A DNA stretch of 6,102 bases, taken from assembly GCA_002360295.1 (NCBI GenBank), contig DEQI01000141.1, forward strand, positions 1 through 6,102. The letters run 5' to 3'. Position 1 is the stretch's first letter. Every line of letters starts with the position of its first letter. The stretch is from Planococcaceae bacterium UBA3370 (lineage in GTDB: Bacteria; Bacillota; Bacilli; Bacillales_A; Planococcaceae). A model generated the notes under the pieces. The model ran no database searches. It worked only from the letters and a program-made list of their open reading frames with translations, and was not told where the DNA came from. Below are positions 6,032-6,102 of the stretch, one piece after another. The translations under genes were made by a program, and so were the position numbers.

Positions 6032-6102
6032 TTATAGCTTTATCACTGCAGGAGTTCGCAGGTTTAGTGACTTTTTATATTTATCAGCGGCTTTTGCCTT
6101 TT
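6032..6102 (-). CDS. Possible 3' end of a minus-strand gene (partial)
   Basis: On the minus strand one frame stays open from the right edge to a TAA at 6034-6032, ending in KKSLNLRTPAVIKL. Its stop falls four bases before the symmetric terminator, where a convergent gene should end. The other two minus frames close early. Only 22 residues are visible and I do not recognise the family. An open frame this short can arise by chance, so the call rests mainly on its position. Confidence 0.4.
   Translation of the reverse strand, partial: KAKAADKYKKSLNLRTPAVIKL

Overview
The window looks like ordinary chromosomal DNA from a low-GC Bacillota. The closest fit is the Bacillaceae/Planococcaceae side (Lysinibacillus- or Solibacillus-like). 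This rests on AT-rich composition, strong GGAGG-type ribosome binding sites, a sigma-B-type promoter, a DUF1128 (YfkK-like) gene and a YfkI/YfkH-like gene pair. The genus is an inference from gene content only.

Layout from left to right. Bases 1-320 hold a hairpin terminator for a gene outside the window, a stretch with no confident gene, and the promoter and RBS of the first full gene. Bases 321-1862 (+) encode a one-chain class I [4Fe-4S] fumarate hydratase of the TCA cycle, closed by its own terminator. Bases 1947-2209 hold a second, apparently ownerless terminator, a putative promoter and two good Fur-box-like operators. Bases 2210-4108 (+) encode a P1B-4-type metal-efflux P-type ATPase of the PfeT/ZosA/FrvA kind, followed by a terminator. 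Two minus-strand genes follow. A YtxH-domain small membrane protein (5594-5271) and a YihY/BrkB-family six-helix membrane protein (5221-4319) form an operon behind a sigma-B-type promoter and end at a minus-strand terminator. Divergent from them is the small DUF1128 protein (5773-5994, +), with its own sigma-A-like promoter and a terminator that appears to work in both directions. The last 70 bases may be the 3' end of a minus-strand gene entering from the right.

The units are separate transcripts. The fumarase needs an Fe-S cluster and the ATPase next to it is probably an Fe(II) exporter under Fur-type control, so iron is a plausible shared theme, but nothing shows co-transcription. The YtxH-YihY pair matches the tail of the Bacillus subtilis yfkJ-yfkI-yfkH general stress operon, without yfkJ in this window.

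I see no phage, IS element, CRISPR array, toxin-antitoxin module, tRNA or rRNA, and no clear new defence or biosynthetic system. The most useful observations are regulatory: the Fur-box array placed right up to the ATPase Shine-Dalgarno, the sigma-B promoter, and the doubtful start codon of the YihY protein.
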